Shown here one piece after another: positions 58,721 through 64,000 of a DNA stretch of 64,000 nt (positions within the stretch are counted from its first letter, which is position 1; every line of letters begins with the position of its first letter). The notes beneath the pieces were generated by a model. The model was not told the origin of the DNA and ran no database searches. It saw nothing but the letters and a program-made list of their open reading frames with translations. The stretch comes from Gerris lacustris (Eukaryota > Arthropoda > Insecta > Hemiptera > Gerridae), in contig OX578277.1 of NCBI GenBank assembly GCA_951217055.1, positions 12,771,834-12,835,833 on the forward strand. Reading direction: 5' to 3'. A program made the translations under genes and the position numbers.

Positions 58721-59306
58721 AGTCTAGGAGATAGCGTGTAAAAAAGTGTCTGAATAACATCAAGCTAGAATTTTGTGTATAAGTTTATCTTTTGGCGCAG
58801 TTTAAAAATTTGTGGTTGGCTTAGTTGGTCAACGGGACATAGCTTGGACAGGACATATGCTGATTAAAATAAGAAGACCGGTAGAGATGTTATTTTTATT
58901 TTTTATTTTTTATTTATTTTATTTTTTTTGTGGTTTTATTATTCTAATATTTCTGGTAAGTGGCATCAACTTGATTTTTTTGTACCACCAAAACTAATTT
59001 TGTACTCAGGATCATGAAAATCACATTGCCCGCCAAAATGAGTGGGACGTGCCTCGCCTCCACAGTTCTGTTTTTTGTTACCAGCCTATGACCAAGCACG
59101 CTAAGTTGCGAAAGCAATAAAATTAGTTTATTGTTTGAAAAAATTGTTACATTAAAATTTCAAAGTGAAAAAAATATGTCAAAGAAAAAAATTGTTTTAA
59201 AAAATAAAATTTAAAAAAAAAAAAAAAAAAAATAAGCTGTCTCAAAAAATTATTGTAGACATCAAACATTAAGTCAGACCCTTCAATACACGCTATGTCC
59301 TGGACT
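58721..59306. mobile_element. Foldback MITE, family FB1, copy 3 (rearranged)
   Basis: Ends AGTCTAGGAGATAGCGTG and GCTATGTCCTGGACT. Matches the family through CATCAAGCTAGAATTTTGTG and CAGGATCATGAAAATCACAT, but the centre has a T-rich tract near 58890-58930 and other indels. The 61-codon and 102-codon frames here are shadows. Confidence 0.8.
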
Positions 59307-59689
59307 AAAAACATAGGGACATATGTGTGAAAAAAATAGCTTTTTCTTCTATCTATATTTTCTTGACAATCATTTCGACATTGACATCTGAGTGTAATAT
59401 GAAATGTTAATTTATATTCTATTTTAATTCTCTTCTTATCTTTTTTAGAGTTCATAATAGATCCTATATGAGTTCATATTATTATAATCCCCAAGTTCTA
59501 ATAAGATTTAAGTTCCTAAACGAACCCAACTACTCAATATTTAAATTTTCAATTTATTTATAAAGGAAAATATTTTTAAAAAAATGAAAGAAATGCATCT
59601 TACATCTAAGAATTTAATTATAAATCACTTTAACTTTTCATAATATTACTCTATTAACAAAGACACAACATTTTATTTCCCCCCGCTAC

Positions 59690-60230
59690 CTAAACTAACT
59701 ATTTACTACCTTCACCCTGCGCTCCTGCCTGGGGCTTATGCTAGGCATTGGTGGCTGTTTCCTATTATCACCTAGCAATCAAATGAAATGCCTAAATAGT
59801 TTTGTTTTCAAAGCCATCTAGGAATATAATCTGGACTACATTATACAGGGTGAGGCAGAAAGGATGGATGTTTTTGGAACAGCTAGTAGTCAGGCTAATA
59901 AGGCCAGAAGGTAATGGGAATGGGGGGACTGATGTGGTCCCGTGTTCAGTAGCTCCTGCCATTGTTTTTAGTTGACATTCTTGCCGTGTGGCAAGCATAT
60001 CAATGGAAGCTATTCGGACTGATAGAATCAAGCAACGATAGAATCAGTAATTATTTATATTATTATAAACTAGCCTTCACCCCGCGCTCCATGCGGGCCT
60101 CATGCTAGGTATTAGTGGCTATGTTTCCTATTTTCATGTAGGCCTACCAATTAAATGAAATGCCTAAATGGTTTTGTTTCCAATGCCTTCTAGGAATAAA
60201 ATCAGGACTATATTATACATAATTCATTCC
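59690..60230 (+). repeat. ~150-bp direct repeats around a ~220-bp segment
   Basis: CCTTCACCCTGCGCTC to ACTACATTATACA (59710-59848) recurs as CCTTCACCCCGCGCTC to ACTATATTATACA (60070-60212). The segment between starts ACAGGGTGAGGCAGAAAGG and contains a 79-codon minus frame with no recognised domain. The arrangement may be a TACAGGGTG-ended element inserted next to one repeat copy. Confidence 0.65.
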
Positions 60231-60440
60231 ATTACTAAGAATGTAACACTCTCCAAATTGAAGTTTAGAGTCTATTTATACATAAAAAATAATAGCTACT
60301 CGAAACTAAGTAGGTAATATAGTAATAAATAACAATGCTAAACAATGCTAAAAAAAAAGATAAAATAAATGGGAAAATAAACGCAGTCAAAACCAATCTG
60401 ACTGGGAAGTCATAGAACAATCATTAACCACTGGTGCATT

Positions 60441-61432
60441 CAGGGGCGGATGGGGAGGTAGCCTCCGGCGCGGGAAAACTTAATAACCGGCGCGGCGTCA
60501 TATTTTTAGTCTAAAAAGCCCCTCCCCCCCAACAATATAAAGAACTTCAAAATTGGCACTCTAAAACGCTTGCGCTTGCTTTCTTAGTTCGAAAATAAAA
60601 GGGGGAAAATAATCAAAATAGTTGGTTAGAGATAGTATATTAAATAAAGCAATACCTTCAGATAATTATATATTAACGCAGAATAAAAATTGTAATGATG
60701 CAGGTGGTGCAAATTGTAATAAAAATAAAGAAGAAGTTAATAAAAGAAATTAATACATCAATTTGTTTAATAAAAATCCACTCATTCAGCCTAAATCCTA
60801 AATCATAAAGAATGCCATCGTTAGCAATTTGATTCAGTAAATCAGTTTCGCAGCTCATGAGCATAAAAACTTTCTAAGTGAGATTTCCTCAGACTATTCC
60901 TCAATCTACTTTTAATATATTTTAATTTTGAAAATGATCTTTCACAAAATACCTGTGATATTGGAAGGGTTAATAAATATTTATAGGCTAGTGCGAGGTT
61001 AGGACCTCCTCTTTATGATATGTATTTAAATAAAATAGCGTAACAGCAAACAGTTGGAGGGAGACTGAAGAAAAGAGCAAGAGCGGAGTGGGCTCCTACA
61101 AGGCTCCCAGTGTGAAAGCTACGACTCCGGCTCCGGAGCGAGAGCCGTGATGCTCCTAGTGTGAAACGGCTCCTACTCTTTTCTGTGATACAGCAATAAC
61201 CATAAAGGCACTAGGCACATTTTCATTTAGTCTATATGACCCATTTATTGCTGTCTGTACGCTTTTTCAATAAATAAAAATTGTGCTGCTATTCTATCAA
61301 GTGGTGCTGCACTGATACTATACCATAATAATAAATATTTAAGAAGTTAATCAAATAAAACTTTTTTTATTCAATTGGCTTGGCGGCGCTTCGGGAAATT
61401 TCCTGGCTTCCCGGTGCCCCCATCCGCCCCTG
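60441..61432 (-). mobile_element. hAT element with perfect 8-bp target duplication and transposase relic
   Basis: GGTGCATT at 60433-60440 and again at 61433-61440 flank ends CAGGGGCGGATGGGG and its complement. The 992-bp interior holds the 3' end of a hAT transposase on the minus strand and a nested-looking GC-rich patch near 61060-61180 with CTCCCAGTGTGAAAGC / CTCCTAGTGTGAAACG repeats. Confidence 0.92.
60673..61009 (-). pseudogene. hAT transposase dimerisation domain
   Basis: From 61009: NLALAYKYLLT, LPISQVFCERSFSKLKYIKS, RLRNSLRKSHLESF; then, after one extra T in a T5 run, MLMSCETDLLNQIANDGILY. LP(I/V)(S/T)Q---CERSFS-LK-IK-RLR and the following LE-FMLM block are the hallmark of the hAT C-terminal dimerisation domain, close to the ZMYM-like group. 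The frameshift and absence of the catalytic part show it is non-functional. Confidence 0.82.
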
Positions 61433-63209
61433 GGTGCATTAATTTAATTACCAGCCTCTTCTCAATATGGCAGCAGCACCAGTAAATATTTAACAACTCT
61501 GGTTCTAGGAAAAATTAATAAAATAATAAATACTTGATTTAAAAAGCATTCGTGTGAGGTTTAAACACCCCAATCAGAAATTAAATTGATGAACAATTTC
61601 GGAGCTCAAAGTAAAAATTAAAAAAAAGATCACATTTAGCTCTATTTAAGGTAGAACTGATGGAGGTACGACAAAATCATAGAACAAAAGTTGTAGATCT
61701 TTTAAAATCAGTTACCACTGATGCAATTCACCGTTTTGCCGCAATAAGCCTCCAAAAATCATCTTTAATTTTTTGAGGGGGGTAAAAATACTTTTTTTTT
61801 AACTTTTATGATTTTTCTTGTTGGTTTGGGCCAATTTCTGAATAAAGCCAAAAATCTGTGAACTTCAAGGTGGTCTAGAAGTACCCAAACATTTTGATAA
61901 GCAAATCAGTGAGTTTTGACACATAATATATATATCAATTCAACCTAATTTTTTTTATGAAATCGTTATTCACTTAAGGTTCTACTCAATATTTTTCAAT
62001 GAAACCAAGCTACAACATGTGCAACATGTTTGGGCTCACTTCTGAAGAAAATAAATAAATAATAATAATCAATTTCGTTTAGCCATTTTTGCACAAAAAA
62101 AGTTCCGGGCGGATTCGGTTTTCGGAATGTATGAAATGAAAAAGTATCCAACAATTTTTTCAATTCTGAACAATTTACAGACCAAACTTTAATTTTACAA
62201 ACATATAGATATTATTCATTGATACATTAATAAATTATTTGACAAAATACAACCAAAAAAAAAAACAACAAAAACTGATTCTTTAAAAAAACACAAACCA
62301 ATCAAAATCAAAGCATGCTTTTTATTTGGTAATACGAGAAAAGCATTCAAAAAAGGAAAAAAAAATCTTTAACAAAGCACACATATTATTATTACTGATA
62401 AACTATTATTATATTTTACAATACATCTATTAGAATAATTTATATTATTAAAATAGTAAAAAATTGAATGTTAAAATCTCAAGCTATTGTGTTTTCTAGC
62501 TTGTTCCTAAGGTAGGCAAAACAAAAAAAGTATTTTTAGACATGTGTAAATGTTATAGTATGGTTTTAAAATGAGAATGTTAGAAAAATATGGTAAAATT
62601 ATTATAGATATAAGATTTATGAGATAACTATAGTTAAAATACACATTTTAAATCAATAATTAAAAGGAAGAAGTATAAATAAAAATACATTTCTCGGCAG
62701 GTATTGAACAGGATGCCTGTGTTTTTTGCTATAACTTTTTTATCACTGTAATACTACAAAAGTTACAGGGTTTCTAAAATATTTTGCTCATTTACAGATT
62801 TAAATAGCTCTTGGCACTTTTCAAACCAAATAAAAATTGAATTATTGAAAAAATGGAGTGGATAAAGTTTTATTTTACAGCAGGCCAATTTTTCAAACAA
62901 TTCAGATGGAGTTAGAGCTTTTTTTTTTTTTTTTTTTTTTTTTGGCACAGATCATCGCCAAATCTTGGACTTGCTACTTTTCAGGGGCACAGAAAAAGTA
63001 ACTTTTAAGGACATAAGGGTAATTTTAGCAGTTAAAGCATAAAAATAAGGACTTGATGGTGTACGTAACTCTATTTGACCCAAAATTGGACTCGCACAAC
63101 TTTTACTGTAAAAGACGGGTTTAGGACGCCTCATTATCGGGTTTAGCACCTGTGGTGAAATATCCTATTCATGGTTAGAGCTGTTAAATATAGGTTTAAA
63201 TAATATGTT
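61433..63209. other. No gene recognised
   Basis: 61560-62110 and 62690-63160 have a composition suggesting old mobile elements, with long T runs at 62919-62943, but no ends or family could be fixed. Two minus frames (62763-62948, 62952-63149) have no recognised domain. Confidence 0.4.
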
Positions 63210-63335
63210 CCTTTAATGAAAGTTATTAAAGCTAAATTTATCTTTAATGAAAGTTATTAAAGCTAAATTTATCTTTAATGAAAGTTATTAAAGCTAAATT
63301 TATCTTTAATGAAAGTTATTAAAGCTAAATTTATG
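63210..63335 (+). repeat. Four near-perfect 31-bp tandem repeats
   Basis: Unit TCTTTAATGAAAGTTATTAA then AGCTAAATTTA, four copies. Each unit also holds an inverted CTTTAATGAAAG / AAAGTTATTAAAG-like symmetry. Confidence 0.95.
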
Positions 63336-63533
63336 TAAAGAACTCATTGTAAAGTGTTTATAATCTACAAACTAGTGTTGTTTAAACTAGTATTGAAGTA
63401 ATTTTTTTTTTAAATAATTAAACAAATGTTAAGATAATTAAAGTTAGATAATTAGGTAGGAAAAATTGAATTAATTAATAAATTTAATCAAATAGATAAG
63501 TAATGAGAGACCTTTTTAAAGTAACGAGAGTAC

Positions 63534-63595
63534 CAGTTAACTTCTTGCACCTCCTAAGAGCACTCTCTAATCTCTCTGGCTCGTCTTTTAGGAAC
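63534..63595 (-). CDS. 62-nt internal coding exon of the minus-strand gene
   Basis: Acceptor ATTTTTAATTTCAG precedes G TTC CTA at 63595. The frame reads FLKDEPERLESALRRCKKLT, a charged amphipathic helix, and ends with one base of the next codon at a GT (ACTG|GTACTC, a weak donor). The other frame that begins at the acceptor meets a stop. It cannot join the 94-nt exon at 58066 in phase (one base donated, two needed), so an unseen exon lies between or the exons belong to different transcripts. Codon choice and composition set it apart from the AT-rich flanks. A coiled-coil scaffold such as the p140Cap/sickle tail group is a guess. Confidence 0.55.
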
Positions 63596-64000
63596 CTGAA
63601 ATTAAAAATATTAAAAAATATTTAAGTTCATGAGCTACATAAATAAAGTGAAATCTCAATCAAACATTTTTGTTGAGGATATAGAGAAAATAGTCTTCCA
63701 ATTAGTGTGGCACATAGCTTACTCCAATCCAACTATTGGACGAATAGTCACATGAGTATATAAATAAGGTGATACCATTGGGAATTGCAGGTGCGGTAGT
63801 ATGGATATTAGATTTCCAGTAGGGTCACTAATATGGGTTAAATACATGTAGAAGGTATGAATTAATATCATTTATGGGCAACTTTTTTGCAAACTAAAGA
63901 TTTTCAAAATCGAGTAATTACTACGTTTTTATTAGCTTGCTTTCTTGTTTGTTTGTTTGTTCGTTTGGCCAGTACAAATCTTGCAATAGATTTTTAACTA
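63596..64000. other. Intronic or flanking AT-rich sequence
   Basis: No further exon seen before the window ends; a short (TTTG)n patch lies near 63946-63962. Confidence 0.5.

Noticed and set aside
59792..60031. Minus-strand frame as the missing exon between 63534 and 58066
   Set aside because: It lies between direct repeats in a segment with a TACAGGGTG transposon-like end, and no acceptor/donor pair with the required phases was found.

Overview
This window is AT-rich animal nuclear DNA, most probably from an arthropod. It contains long A/T and TA tracts, split exons with GT-AG borders, tRNA-headed SINEs, and hAT, mariner and Tigger-like elements. There is no operon, no dense ORF pattern and no ribosome binding sites. 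The species cannot be named from the sequence alone.

Only a little of the window looks like host coding sequence, and all of it is on the minus strand: a 62-nt internal exon (63534-63595), a 94-nt internal exon (57973-58066) and a 489-nt terminal exon with its stop (4207-4695). The 94-nt exon ends in phase 0 and the terminal exon begins in phase 0, so they could be spliced together across an intron of about 53 kb. The 62-nt exon does not join the 94-nt exon in phase, so at least one more exon is missing between them, or the exons are not all from one gene. The predicted C-terminus has an LD-type helix (LDCLLDEL), a Ser/Pro-rich stretch and a coiled coil. Almost all the other translated frames are shadows of repeats.

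Layout. 0.7-3.5 kb: a 27-bp minisatellite with an exact 1,425-bp higher-order duplication. 5.6-8.5 kb: a TIR element with an RNA polymerase III B-box-like motif, and a foldback MITE. 9.7-11.7 kb: inverted arrays of a ~101-bp repeat. 12.7-13.3 kb: a very young TRIM-like LTR element. 13.6-14.3 kb: a Tigger-type MITE. 17.8-19.7 kb: a 75-bp repeat array split by an element of family B. 21.6-31 kb: a hAT MITE with a perfect 8-bp duplication, several long palindromes, a family A element, a C-rich 31-bp minisatellite and tRNA-like SINE pieces. 32-36 kb: LINE fragments and Tigger MITEs. 38.3-40.4 kb: a palindromic mariner derivative whose two arms carry a family A and a family B insertion at the same position. 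41-52.8 kb: another family A copy, LINE 3' ends, foldback and Tigger MITEs and a hAT relic. 52.8-57.3 kb: a ~180-bp array interrupted by a LINE 3' end, then two SINEs with perfect target duplications and a mariner relic. 58-63.5 kb: further MITEs and a hAT with transposase remains.

The most interesting signal is the pair of families A (3 copies) and B (2 copies). Their sequences differ but they share a plan: a terminal motif, an inverted copy of that motif about 120-135 bp from the other end, a hairpin-forming segment between, and insertion without target duplication immediately after AATAG in all five cases. For one B copy, intact satellite units in this same window supply the empty site. 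The plan resembles Helentron-associated (HINE) or tyrosine-recombinase (Crypton) elements, but the assignment is open.
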